Source: an uncultured Bacilli bacterium
Lineage (GTDB): Bacteria; Bacillota_I; Bacilli_A; RF39; UBA660
Assembly: GCA_934177545.1 (NCBI GenBank)
Contig: CAKPPI010000002.1
Coordinates: forward strand, 1 to 53,688
DNA: 53,688 nucleotides
Reading direction: 5' to 3'
The notes under the pieces are model-generated. The model made no database searches, was not told where the DNA came from, and saw only the letters and a list, made by a program, of their open reading frames with translations. Both the position numbers and the translations under genes were made by a program. Shown one piece after another: positions 39,513 through 48,499 of the stretch (position 1 is the stretch's first letter; the number at the start of each line of letters is the position of its first letter).

Positions 39513-39541
39513 AATATAACATAGGTAAAAATGGAAAGCAA
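39513..39541 (-). promoter_or_regulatory. Predicted promoter of TasA-like gene 1
   Basis: TTGCTT (39536-39541) and TATATT (39513-39518) are 17 bases apart and the ATG is at 39486. It lies within the end of the tatD transcript region. Confidence 0.5.
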
Positions 39542-39557
39542 GATGTTTTTCAACTTT

Positions 39558-40313
39558 TTATTTTAGTCTTGTAAACAAAGACATTGAATTACCTGTGGTA
39601 CTATTTTCTATAGTAGTTATATCTTGTTCTAACTCTTTAGCTAAAAACTCTGCTATTATGGGAATATTCTTAGACGAATTAATTTTTCCTCTATATGGAA
39701 CTGGTGCTAAATAAGGACTGTCTGTTTCTAAAACAATATTTTTTAAAGACAACTTCTTTACCGTCTCTATTAAATGACAATTCTTAAATGTTATTACCCC
39801 TCCTATTCCTAATAAAAATCCCATATTAATATACTGCCGGGCAGTTTCATAACTTCCACTAAAACAATGGATGATTCCTTTAATCTTATATTTTTTTAAG
39901 ATATTAATAGTATCATTGGTAGCATCTCTTGTATGAATTACGACGGGAAGATTGTACTTTTCTGCTAAAGAAAGCTGGTATTCAAATAGTTGTTGCTGTT
40001 TTTCTTTATTTTCTGATGAATAATGATAATCTAGTCCTATTTCTCCTATACCAATTATTTTTTCTAATAATAACAGTTGTTCTAATTTAACTAAATCTTG
40101 TTCGTTAATATTATCTGCTTCTTCCGGATGATAACCAATAGTTGCATATACATCTGAATAATTACTAATTATCTCTATAGTTTCATCAAGGTCTTCCCTA
40201 GTACAACCTGATATTATTATTCTTAAAACATTAGCATTTTTATCATCTTCTATAACTTTAGAAATATCTTCATAATCTTTCTTACTTAAATGACAATGTG
40301 TATCTATAAACAT
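39558..40313 (-). CDS. tatD: TatD family metal-dependent hydrolase
   Basis: A TIM-barrel DNase-like hydrolase, 251 residues. Metal-binding motifs in order: FIDTHCHL (start), GEIGLDYHYS (Glu ligand), PVVIHTRDA (His), GIIHCFSGS (His) and LETDSPYLAP (Asp). Length and motifs are standard. It follows metG (with a 61-residue gene between), as tatD follows metS in B. subtilis. TAGGAGGAAT precedes the ATG. Confidence 0.96.
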   Translation of the reverse strand: MFIDTHCHLSKKDYEDISKVIEDDKNANVLRIIISGCTREDLDETIEIISNYSDVYATIGYHPEEADNINEQDLVKLEQLLLLEKIIGIGEIGLDYHYSSENKEKQQQLFEYQLSLAEKYNLPVVIHTRDATNDTINILKKYKIKGIIHCFSGSYETARQYINMGFLLGIGGVITFKNCHLIETVKKLSLKNIVLETDSPYLAPVPYRGKINSSKNIPIIAEFLAKELEQDITTIENSTTGNSMSLFTRLK

Positions 40314-40326
40314 TTTTATTCCTCCT

Positions 40327-40362
40327 AAAAGAAAATAGTCTACTTATTTAGCAAACTATTTT
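40327..40362 (-). terminator. Possible terminator of the 40340 gene
   Basis: AAAATAGT and ACTATTTT arms enclose the stop codon of the small gene; the T tail (CTTTTAGG) is short, so read-through into tatD is likely. Confidence 0.45.
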
Positions 40363-40525
40363 TATTTTTTCTCTTATAAATGTAGATTCTTACAAAATAA
40401 ACTGATAGAAATATTGCATAGAATATATCAAGTATATTACGTCCTGTTACAGCTGTAAAAACAACGCCAAGATAAAGTAATATAAACGCTAGATGACATA
40501 TTCCTACTCCCGTAGCCTCATCCAT
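40340..40525 (-). CDS. Small two-helix membrane protein (61 aa)
   Basis: A short frame with an AGAGGT ribosome site seven bases before its ATG. Two hydrophobic helices (ICHLAFILLYLGVVFTAV and ILDIFYAIFLSVYFVRIYI) are joined by a short TGRN loop, with a basic end KRKNKNSLLNK. Not recognised. It lies between metG and tatD. Real gene status rests on the ribosome site and the sensible membrane topology. Confidence 0.6.
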   Translation of the reverse strand: MDEATGVGICHLAFILLYLGVVFTAVTGRNILDIFYAIFLSVYFVRIYIYKRKNKNSLLNK

Positions 40526-40636
40526 AAAAGCAACCTCTTTCTATACTTCTTACTACTACCACACAATACGAATATATCATATTTTGTTGAAAAATAAATA
40601 TAGTTTTTTAATTTATTTTCTAACTTGACAATATTT

Positions 40637-42157
40637 TTACAAATTATTTATATCTAATCTTTCAAATAAGATTGATGGTTTATTAACTTTATAAGTATTA
40701 TTTTCTTTATATACTAAATCTTTATCAGTAGTATTTAATTGTTCTAATATAGAATTACTAGTATCTGGTAGATATGGATGTAGTAAAGAACCACAGATTC
40801 TAATTGATTCTAATAAGTTATATATTACTGTTTCCAATCTATTTTTCTTAGTGTCATCTTTTGCTAAAACCCAAGGAGTTGTATCGTCTATATATTTATT
40901 ACTGCTTCTTAACACTTCAAATATTTCACTAATAGCGTTTGCTACTTGTAGCTCATCCATTGATTTTTCTACTTTTTTATCTAGGTCATTTATTTTAGTA
41001 ACAAATTCATCATCTAATGATTCCCTAACATTTTTATTAGTAACTACTCCATCAAAGTATTTAATTGCCATAGTTAATGTTCTATTTACTAGATTACCTA
41101 AAATATTAGCTAAATCAGAGTTATGCTTACTTACTAATAATTCACTCGTGATATTGCCATCTTGAGCAAAAGGTATTTCATGAAGTAGATAATAACGAAC
41201 TGTGTCTACACCAAATTTTTCCACTAAATCATCAGCATATAAAACATTACCTTTACTCTTACTCATTTTATCATTTCCCATTAGTAACCAAGGATGTCCA
41301 AATACTTTATCTGGTAATGGTAAATCTAGAGCCATTAAGATAATAGGCCAATAGATAGTATGGAATCTTAAAATATCTTTACCAATTAAATGAAGATTAG
41401 CTGGCCAGTACTTCTTAAAGTTTTCACTTTGGTCTTTAGTATCATAACCTAAAAAAGTTATATAGTTTGTTAAGGCATCAATCCAAACATAAATAACATG
41501 CTTTGTATCAAAAGGAACAGGTATTCCCCATTTAAATGTTGTTCTTGAAACACATAAATCTTGTAATCCTGGTTTTAAGAAATTATTAATCATTTCATTT
41601 TTTCTAGATTCAGGTTCTATAAAATGAGAGTGTGTTTCTATGTATTCTTCTAATCTCTTTTGATATTTACTCATTTTAAAGAAATAAGCTTCTTCTTTAG
41701 ACTTTTTAACTTCTCTACCACAATCTGGACAATGACCATCTACTAATTGACTATCAGTAAAAAATGATTCGCAAGGAAGACAATACCAACCTTCATATTC
41801 ATCTAAATAAATATCACCTTGATCATATAATTTTTGAAAGATATTTTGAACTATCTTTTCATGTTCCTTATCAGTAGTTCTAACAAATTTATCATAGCTA
41901 GTATTCATTAAATCCCAGATTCTTTTTATTTCACTAGCTACTTCATCGGTAAATTCTTGAGGTGTTTTGCCTTCTTTCTTTGCTTTTTCTTCTACTTTTT
42001 GACCATGCTCATCTGTACCAGTTTGAAAATAAACATCATATCCTTTAAGTCTTTTGTATCTTGCAATTGCATCTGCTAAGACTATTTCATAAGTATTTCC
42101 TATATGTGGTTTACCTGAAGTATACGTAATTGCTGTACTAATGTAATATTTTTCCAT
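40637..42157 (-). CDS. metG: Methionyl-tRNA synthetase, short form
   Basis: Charges tRNA-Met. 506 residues: the HIGH box appears as PHIGN (17-21), zinc knuckle Cys126, Cys129, Cys143 and Cys146, the KMSKS loop in GNDKMSKSKGNV, and a helical anticodon-binding domain to the end. The C-terminal tRNA-binding domain of B. subtilis MetS (664 residues) is absent; such a domain is instead attached to LysRS in this genome. Controlled by a T-box leader directly upstream. AAGGAGG precedes the ATG. Confidence 0.97.
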   Translation of the reverse strand: MEKYYISTAITYTSGKPHIGNTYEIVLADAIARYKRLKGYDVYFQTGTDEHGQKVEEKAKKEGKTPQEFTDEVASEIKRIWDLMNTSYDKFVRTTDKEHEKIVQNIFQKLYDQGDIYLDEYEGWYCLPCESFFTDSQLVDGHCPDCGREVKKSKEEAYFFKMSKYQKRLEEYIETHSHFIEPESRKNEMINNFLKPGLQDLCVSRTTFKWGIPVPFDTKHVIYVWIDALTNYITFLGYDTKDQSENFKKYWPANLHLIGKDILRFHTIYWPIILMALDLPLPDKVFGHPWLLMGNDKMSKSKGNVLYADDLVEKFGVDTVRYYLLHEIPFAQDGNITSELLVSKHNSDLANILGNLVNRTLTMAIKYFDGVVTNKNVRESLDDEFVTKINDLDKKVEKSMDELQVANAISEIFEVLRSSNKYIDDTTPWVLAKDDTKKNRLETVIYNLLESIRICGSLLHPYLPDTSNSILEQLNTTDKDLVYKENNTYKVNKPSILFERLDINNL

Positions 42158-42164
42158 AATTTTT

Positions 42165-42405
42165 CCTCCTTAGAAAATAAAAAGCTATTGTTCAAAGGAC
42201 GAAATATCTCCGCGGTACCACCTTTGTTCACAATAACTTGCACATCTTATTTGAAATAACGCTTCAATAACGATTATACCTACATATCGATATAACAACT
42301 CAAGAGCCATAGCAACATAGTCTTTTTTGCTTCTTTTCCACCAACCGAAGTCTCTATTACTAAAGATTCTATTTGCCTCTCCATCAATGTTTTTAACAGA
42401 TTTAC
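42165..42405 (-). promoter_or_regulatory. T-box leader controlling metG
   Basis: The minus strand has the T-box core AGGTGGTACCGCGG (42210-42223), the site that contacts the free CCA end of uncharged tRNA. A terminator pairs CAAAGG with CCTTTG and leads into TTTTTATTTT (42170-42185). Stem I (about 42300-42390) shows AGTA and the terminal-loop sequence GGTTGGTG. Two ATG triplets (42316-42318 and 42308-42310) lie on its 3' side; one should be the Met specifier codon, but I cannot fold it well enough to choose. Uncharged tRNA-Met would turn metG on. Confidence 0.93.
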
Positions 42406-42421
42406 TTTACCATAATTTTAT

Positions 42422-42967
42422 TCACTCTTCAAGATATTTTTCTAAAAATTGTGAAATTATCTGAACCATATGCTCTTGTTCTTCACTAAACATTTTTCCT
42501 GTATGTACATCTATTATTAGGATTAAACCAATAACTTCTCCCTCTGACAGAATAGGATTTACTAAATAATCAAACACTTTATTAGACTTACTATCTGATT
42601 CTATTATTTTTTTATATTCAACACTATACTTACTAGTTTTTTCATTATTGAGCAATATATTTTCTAATTCGCTTGAAATATGTTTACTAATAAATTCCTT
42701 TTTTAATGGACCACTTCCAGCAATAATATTATCACGATCTGCTACAAGGATACTATTCTTAATAGTATTAGTTATAGTATCAATTAAATTCTGTGATATT
42801 TCTTTTAAATCTGATGATGATGTGAATTTTTTTAGAACTATTTCTTCGCCATTAGTATATATTTCTAAGGATTCACCTTCTCTAATGCGTAATGTTTTTC
42901 TTATTTCTTTTGGTAATACAATTCTCCCTAAATCATCTATTCTTCTTACTACGCCTGTTGATTTCAT
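42422..42967 (-). CDS. spoVT: Stage V sporulation regulator SpoVT
   Basis: A forespore transcription factor. 181 residues: an AbrB-type swapped-hairpin DNA-binding domain (1-52: MKSTGVVRRIDDLGRIVLPKEIRKTLRIREGE) and a C-terminal GAF-like domain (about 55-180). The GAF domain separates SpoVT from AbrB. In B. subtilis spoVT lies after mfd, while abrB lies next to metS; here the gene sits in both contexts at once (mfd, one gene, spoVT, metG). GAAGGGAG precedes the ATG. Confidence 0.95.
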   Translation of the reverse strand: MKSTGVVRRIDDLGRIVLPKEIRKTLRIREGESLEIYTNGEEIVLKKFTSSSDLKEISQNLIDTITNTIKNSILVADRDNIIAGSGPLKKEFISKHISSELENILLNNEKTSKYSVEYKKIIESDSKSNKVFDYLVNPILSEGEVIGLILIIDVHTGKMFSEEQEHMVQIISQFLEKYLEE

Positions 42968-43087
42968 AAAATGCTCCCTTCTTTTCTAGTAGTATTCTCT
43001 CAAGTTTTGCCCATTTTATACTATTAAAAGTTATATATTATTATTATATACAGTAGAAGATAGTTTTTTATGTGGTAATTATTTCCA

Positions 43088-43116
43088 AATGAAAACATCT
43101 CTAATCAAAGAGATGT
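43088..43116 (-). terminator. Terminator of the 43101 gene
   Basis: ACATCTCT and AGAGATGT form a perfect 8-bp stem around TTGATT, followed by TTTTC, overlapping the stop codon. Confidence 0.8.
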
Positions 43117-43733
43117 GAGTTTTCCTTAGCAAAGATAAAGTGGTCAGTTTGTTCATTAACTCCATTTATTAATGTTGTATTTTTTACAATGACTTTCATA
43201 TCTATAGTTTCCATTAAATTTCTTGGATAAGTTGTTTTAAAATACTTTGTAGCATCATTTTGAAGTTTATCTGCTATCTCATTAGTTTGGAAGAAGTTTG
43301 GTATATTATCTATTAGTTTCTGCATGTCACTTTCTATTTCAACTTTAATTTCCTTTTTTAGATTTCTATCCAGTGAAGCTAAGTCTTTCTTTAATATTTT
43401 AAAGGTTCCATATTTAGTATCTTTTGCTTTTTGTCTTATGGCTTTAATCAAATAATCTTCTCGATATTTTTTTAATGATTTTATTTTTTTTTGCATGGAG
43501 TTTCTATATATCTCCAATGATTTATCTAATTGCTCAGTATTAATTATTACTTGATAGTGTTTTCCTAATGATAACATTCTTTGTTTAATAGTATCCATCG
43601 TTTCTAATGGTGGTTTCTTAAACAGTGGTAATAAATCATCTTCCACTAGGGAATAACTGTTATTTTTAATTAATTCTTCTATTGAGTTTAAATAGATTGA
43701 TAAATGCTGCTCTAATAATTCTTCTTGTTTCAT
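43101..43733 (-). CDS. Hypothetical helical protein between mfd and spoVT (210 aa)
   Basis: Not recognised. A soluble, mostly helical, Lys-rich protein. Residues about 70-150 (SLEIYRNSMQKKIKSLKKYREDYLIKAIRQKAKD... LDRNLKKEIKVEIESDMQKLID) could be a long coiled coil. The last 40 residues turn to beta strands (IDMKVIVKNTTLINGVNEQTDHFIFAKEN). It follows mfd by about 60 bases and ends in a terminator, so it may share the mfd transcript. No comparable gene lies here in B. subtilis. Confidence 0.73.
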   Translation of the reverse strand: MKQEELLEQHLSIYLNSIEELIKNNSYSLVEDDLLPLFKKPPLETMDTIKQRMLSLGKHYQVIINTEQLDKSLEIYRNSMQKKIKSLKKYREDYLIKAIRQKAKDTKYGTFKILKKDLASLDRNLKKEIKVEIESDMQKLIDNIPNFFQTNEIADKLQNDATKYFKTTYPRNLMETIDMKVIVKNTTLINGVNEQTDHFIFAKENSHLFD

Positions 43734-43795
43734 ATTTATATACCTTACCTTTTTCTATTTAAGAATAACAATAGTTTCTTAATAAGTCAAGTTGA

Positions 43796-46700
43796 TTAGG
43801 CTAATTGATTTAACTGTGATAATAACTCTGTAAGATAATATATTGGATGTTTATCTAATTTAATGGTATCTAATATTATAGTTACTTCAGTACTTGTAGA
43901 CTTAAATCTAAACATTGGACTTATCTTAAAAGCAGTGATAAATAAGTTTTCTCCATCTTTTATCTGACTAGCAGAAATAGTAACTTCAATTGTATTTTTA
44001 GTTTGATGAACTCTCTTAATATTTAATTTTTTAACTAACTTTTCAAACCATTCTTCGTACATATATATAATCATGTCTTCATTAAGTTTTCCAAATCTAT
44101 CTTCTAGCTCTTGTCTAGTTTTCTCTAAAGATTCTTTGCTATCTATTTGATTTATTATTCTATGTATTTCTATCTTTAAATCTTGTTCTTTTACATAGGA
44201 ATCAGAAATATGGGTTGATACAGAAATTAGTGGTTGTGTATTTTCATCTTCAGTTATTTCTTCACCTTTTAATTTTTGGGTTTCTTCTTCTAGCATTTTT
44301 AAATATAAGTCTATTCCTACACTATCAATAAAACCTGCTTGTTCACTACCTAAAATATCTCCAGCACCTCTTATTGATAAATCTCTAGTTGCAATTGCAA
44401 AGCCACTTCCTAATGAGGTAAAATCTTTTATTACCTTTAGTCTTTTTGTAGCTGTTTCTGTTAAGATTTTACCTTCTTCATACATTAAATAACAATATGC
44501 TATTTTATTACTACGACCAACTCTACCTCTTATTTGATAAAGTTGACTAAGTCCAAAATGGTCTGCATCTAAAATAATTAATGTATTTACATTTGGAATA
44601 TCTATACCTGTTTCTATTATAGTAGTACAGACTAAAACATCGGCTTCATGATTTATAAATTGCATCATTTTATCTTCTATTTCGTTTTTATCCATTTGAC
44701 CATGAGCTGATATTACTCTAGCATTTTCTACTAAGTTACTTATTTCATTAACTTTATCATCAATATCACTAACATGATTATATAGTACAAAGACTTGTCC
44801 ATCACGAGCTAATTCTTTGTTAATGGCTTCTTTAATTAATGTTTTATTAACAGGCAATACATAAGTTTGAACTGGATATCTATTAACAGGTGGAGTTTCT
44901 ATTAATGACATACTTCTTAAACCTGTAATAGACATTTGTAAGGTTCTTGGTATTGGAGTGGCAGTTAGTGTTAATACATCTATATTACTCTTATACATTT
45001 TTATTTTTTCTTTTTGTCTAACTCCAAAACGTTGTTCCTCATCTATTACTAGTAATCCTAAATCTTTTGGTTTAATATCATTACTTAATAATCTATGAGT
45101 ACCAATAACTAAGTCTATTGTTCCGTCTTTTAAACCAGCTATTATTCTATCAGTATCTTTTTTAGAAGTAAATCTGTTAAGTAGTCCTATTTCTATAGGA
45201 AAAGACTCAAATCTTTGCATAGCTGTTTCATAGTGTTGATTAGACAAAATAGTAGTTGGACATAGAAACAAGACTTGTTTTTGGTCAAGTATTGCTTTAA
45301 ATATGGCTCTAAAAGCTACCTCTGTTTTACCAAAACCTACATCACCCACTAATAATCTATCCATTGGATGTGGTTGTTCCATATCTTCTTTTATTTGAGA
45401 AGTTACTAATAATTGGTCTTTTGTTGGTTGATAAGCAAAGTTATCTTCAAACTCTTTTTGCATACTATCATCCTTAGAAAAAGCAAATCCTTTTCTATTT
45501 TCTCTTTCTGACTGAATCCTTAATAAGTCAAGAGCCATATCATGTACTTTAGACTTAACTCTACTTCTAACTTTTTGCCATTGATTTCCACCTAACTTAT
45601 ATATTTTAGGGGCAACTCCTTCTTTTGAAGAATACTTTAATAATAGATCTATTTTTTCTACAGGAATATAAAGTTTATCATTATCTTGATATAATACTTC
45701 AACATAATCTTTTAATTGTTCTCCTTGTTTTAAAGTCTTTAAACCATTATATATACCTATTCCACAGCTTTGGTGAACGACATAATCACCTATTTCAAGT
45801 TTATTTACATCAGTGATTTTACTACCATATTTAAAGTTGGTTTTATACTTTTTATTAATAGTTTTCTTTTGAAACAATTCATTTGCAGTTAGGAATATAT
45901 AATCTTTATAAATAAATCCCTCTTCCATTTCTAGTGATATATAGTTTATTTTTCCTAATTCTATATTAATTAAATTAGTATCAATAGAAGGAAGATTCAA
46001 TTTATTCATTAAACTTTTCTTCTGATAATCTTTTAAGGAAATTATTATAGTCTTAGAATGCATCAAGGATTCTGATAAGTACTTTTCAATAGACTCTGTA
46101 TCCTCATAAAACTGAGGTGGGTTTTTAGTATTAAAGGAAATGATTTCTTTTTTAGATTCTATAGCACTATCAATGGAAAAATAAAGAATAGCATCTTCCT
46201 GATACTTTTCCCCATAAGGAAAGAAGAATCTAGTAGTTTTTATATTTTTTTCTTCTGTGTAATCTTTTACGTCCTTTACTATATTTTCATAAACTATTTT
46301 TATTGAATTTGGATCCTTATATATAGTTACTGAATCTGTTAAATAGTCTTGTATTGAATCAACTTTTATGTAATTATCTAGTGGCTTTGGCGTTTCATCT
46401 TCATCTAATGGTGTATCAACTAAAAATTCAGTACAAGGATAGATAGTTATTTTATCTAGATGCTCCAATGACCTTTGAGTATTTTCATCAAATGTTCTAA
46501 TGGATTCAATAGTATCTCCAAAAAATTCTAATCTGATAGGATGATTTTCTCCTAGCGGAAATAAATCTATTATAAAACCACGAACTCCTAACTCTCCAGT
46601 CTTTGTTACAATAGTTTCTCTTTTATAACCTAATAATTGCAATTTTTCTATTAAGTCTTTATGTGAGACTTCCATGTCAGTTGATAGAGTTAGTATATTA

Positions 46701-47068
46701 TCTTTGTATATTTTTTTATTTGGTAAAAAATGTAAATATCCCATTAAATGAGTAATTACAATCAGTGGCTTATCATTTTGAATAGCTTTTAAAGTTTCCA
46801 GTCTAGTGATAAGTAAATCAGGTGATATAGCAATGGCTTCACTTGTTAAAAAGTCATCCATTGGAAATAAATAAACATCGTTTGTATAAAGACTTATTTT
46901 TTGAAATAATTTATTTGCTTCAATTAAAGTAGAGGTTACTAATAAAATATTCTTATTCTTTTTATTCAATATTTGCCATACATACATCGCAAAAAGTTCC
47001 TCAGACATATTGTCTAAAGAAACTGATTTAATATATAGATTTGAAAATAAATTATCAATAAGATTCAT
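43796..47068 (-). CDS. mfd: Transcription-repair coupling factor Mfd
   Basis: Pushes stalled RNA polymerase off damaged DNA and recruits UvrA. 1090 residues: UvrB-like N-terminal module, RNA polymerase interaction domain (GDYVVHQSCGIGIYNGL), RecG-like motor with Walker A DVGFGKTEVAF, DEEQ box LVIDEEQRFGV and the TLTATPIPRTLQMS motif, helicase C part with QIRGRVGRSNKIAYCYL, and the C-terminal TRCF domain. Follows pth by six bases, as in B. subtilis (apart from one small gene). Confidence 0.97.
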   Translation of the reverse strand: MNLIDNLFSNLYIKSVSLDNMSEELFAMYVWQILNKKNKNILLVTSTLIEANKLFQKISLYTNDVYLFPMDDFLTSEAIAISPDLLITRLETLKAIQNDKPLIVITHLMGYLHFLPNKKIYKDNILTLSTDMEVSHKDLIEKLQLLGYKRETIVTKTGELGVRGFIIDLFPLGENHPIRLEFFGDTIESIRTFDENTQRSLEHLDKITIYPCTEFLVDTPLDEDETPKPLDNYIKVDSIQDYLTDSVTIYKDPNSIKIVYENIVKDVKDYTEEKNIKTTRFFFPYGEKYQEDAILYFSIDSAIESKKEIISFNTKNPPQFYEDTESIEKYLSESLMHSKTIIISLKDYQKKSLMNKLNLPSIDTNLINIELGKINYISLEMEEGFIYKDYIFLTANELFQKKTINKKYKTNFKYGSKITDVNKLEIGDYVVHQSCGIGIYNGLKTLKQGEQLKDYVEVLYQDNDKLYIPVEKIDLLLKYSSKEGVAPKIYKLGGNQWQKVRSRVKSKVHDMALDLLRIQSERENRKGFAFSKDDSMQKEFEDNFAYQPTKDQLLVTSQIKEDMEQPHPMDRLLVGDVGFGKTEVAFRAIFKAILDQKQVLFLCPTTILSNQHYETAMQRFESFPIEIGLLNRFTSKKDTDRIIAGLKDGTIDLVIGTHRLLSNDIKPKDLGLLVIDEEQRFGVRQKEKIKMYKSNIDVLTLTATPIPRTLQMSITGLRSMSLIETPPVNRYPVQTYVLPVNKTLIKEAINKELARDGQVFVLYNHVSDIDDKVNEISNLVENARVISAHGQMDKNEIEDKMMQFINHEADVLVCTTIIETGIDIPNVNTLIILDADHFGLSQLYQIRGRVGRSNKIAYCYLMYEEGKILTETATKRLKVIKDFTSLGSGFAIATRDLSIRGAGDILGSEQAGFIDSVGIDLYLKMLEEETQKLKGEEITEDENTQPLISVSTHISDSYVKEQDLKIEIHRIINQIDSKESLEKTRQELEDRFGKLNEDMIIYMYEEWFEKLVKKLNIKRVHQTKNTIEVTISASQIKDGENLFITAFKISPMFRFKSTSTEVTIILDTIKLDKHPIYYLTELLSQLNQLA

Positions 47069-47074
47069 AACTTC

Positions 47075-47641
47075 CTACTTTCTGTGATTATACTTATTCA
47101 TTATTAAATCAAATTTTTTATCTGCATAATCATTAATTATATTATTAACTATTGGTTCTAATTCTATTAATTTTTTTTCTTCTTCATTAGTAAACTTAGA
47201 AAGAACAAAGGAAACTTGATCCATTAAATTTCTTGTTTCTGAATTAATCCCAATTCTTAATCTATTATACTTATTACTTTTTAAACATTCTTCTATATTC
47301 TTTAATCCATTGTGACCACCAGCACTTCCTTGAGAACGTAAGCGATAGGTACCAATTGGAAGAGCTAAATCATCACTTATTACTAAAATATCTTCTATCT
47401 TTATTTTAAAATAATTTACAAAAAGAAGAACTGATTCACCAGAAAGATTCATATAAGTCTGAGGTTTTAAGAAAATTACTTTTTCATTATTTATAGTTTT
47501 TTCACAATATAACCCTTTAAATTTACTTTTCCAAATAACATTAGTTCCTGATAAATAAGCATCTAGGAAACGAAATCCTATATTATGTCTAGTGTTATCA
47601 TATTCTTTTCCAAAATTTCCTAATCCTACTACTAATTTCAT
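47075..47641 (-). CDS. pth: Peptidyl-tRNA hydrolase
   Basis: Recycles tRNA from dropped-off peptidyl-tRNA. 188 residues: start KLVVGLGNFGKEYDNTRHNIGFRFLD with the catalytic His in TRHNIG, FLKPQTYMNLSGES with the tRNA-binding Asn, VISDDLALPIGTYRLRSQGSAGGHNGLKNIEE with the catalytic Asp and the GGHNGL motif. Standard length and order. TAGGAGGAGTAAC precedes the ATG; a Noc-type palindrome lies in the gap upstream. Confidence 0.97.
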   Translation of the reverse strand: MKLVVGLGNFGKEYDNTRHNIGFRFLDAYLSGTNVIWKSKFKGLYCEKTINNEKVIFLKPQTYMNLSGESVLLFVNYFKIKIEDILVISDDLALPIGTYRLRSQGSAGGHNGLKNIEECLKSNKYNRLRIGINSETRNLMDQVSFVLSKFTNEEEKKLIELEPIVNNIINDYADKKFDLIMNKYNHRK

Positions 47642-47655
47642 AGTTACTCCTCCTA

Positions 47656-47679
47656 AAATTATTTCCCGGGAAATAATTT
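47656..47679. promoter_or_regulatory. Noc-type binding site between rsmI and pth
   Basis: The 14-bp core ATTTCCCGGGAAAT (47661-47674) is identical to the B. subtilis Noc binding sequence, the signal for nucleoid occlusion protein. Here the symmetry extends to a perfect 24-bp palindrome filling the short gap between two genes. GC-rich CCCGGG is very rare in this AT-rich sequence; I found it only here and in dnaX. Confidence 0.8.
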
Positions 47680-48493
47680 ACTTATTTTGATGATATTCTT
47701 TATATATAATTGACTTTGGTATTCCTCGCTCTTTTGCTACTTTTTTCATAGCTTCATTTAAACTTAAATTATCTTGCATATATAAGTCAACATGCTGATT
47801 TATAGATAAATCTTGATAGTCTTGTTTTACACCTTCTACTACTAAAACAATCTCTCCTTTTAGTTCTTTATAATTACATAATATTTCTTTTATATTACCT
47901 CTTATAGTTTCTTCATACTTTTTACTCAATTCTCTAACAATAGCAATTTTTCTATTTCCTAATATTTCCAGCATATTTTTTATTGTTTCTTCAAGCCTCT
48001 TAGGTGACTCATAAAAAATAATTGTGAAAGGATAATTTTTTAAGTTATCCAATTCCTTTTTTTGTTTAATTTCTTTTGAATTTAAAAATCCGTAAAAAAG
48101 AAAGGGTTGAGGTGCCAAGGCAGACAATGTTAAAGCAGGCACAAATGCAGTAGGTCCAGGTAAACTTATAACATTATAACCATTTTTTGTCACATATTCA
48201 ACTACTTTGTAACCTGGATCACTAATAATTGGTGTTCCTTGATCTGTTACTAATCCTAGATTAGTACCATTTTTTAAAAATTCTAAAACTTTATCACACA
48301 TTTTATCTTCATTATGATCATGACAACTTATTAGTCTTTTTTTTATATTGTAGTGAGTTAATAATTTTCCAGTTTCTCTTGTGTCTTCACATAGAATTAT
48401 ATCAACTGTTTCTAAAGTTTTTAAAGCTCTTATTGTTATATCATCATAATTTCCAATTGGTGTTGGAATTAAATAAAGATTATTATTTTTCAT
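47678..48493 (-). CDS. rsmI: 16S rRNA (cytidine-1402 2'-O) methyltransferase
   Basis: Methylates the 2'-O of C1402 in 16S rRNA with SAM. 271 residues of the tetrapyrrole-methylase fold: LYLIPTPIGNYDDITIRALKTLETVDIILCEDTRETGKLL, then LVTDQGTPIISDPGYKVV, and VISLPGPTAFVPALTLSAL for SAM binding. YESPKRLEETI is also typical. The order rsmI after the trmN6-like gene matches B. subtilis yabB-yazA-yabC without yazA. Confidence 0.95.
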   Translation of the reverse strand: MKNNNLYLIPTPIGNYDDITIRALKTLETVDIILCEDTRETGKLLTHYNIKKRLISCHDHNEDKMCDKVLEFLKNGTNLGLVTDQGTPIISDPGYKVVEYVTKNGYNVISLPGPTAFVPALTLSALAPQPFLFYGFLNSKEIKQKKELDNLKNYPFTIIFYESPKRLEETIKNMLEILGNRKIAIVRELSKKYEETIRGNIKEILCNYKELKGEIVLVVEGVKQDYQDLSINQHVDLYMQDNLSLNEAMKKVAKERGIPKSIIYKEYHQNK

Positions 48494-48499
48494 ATTTTT

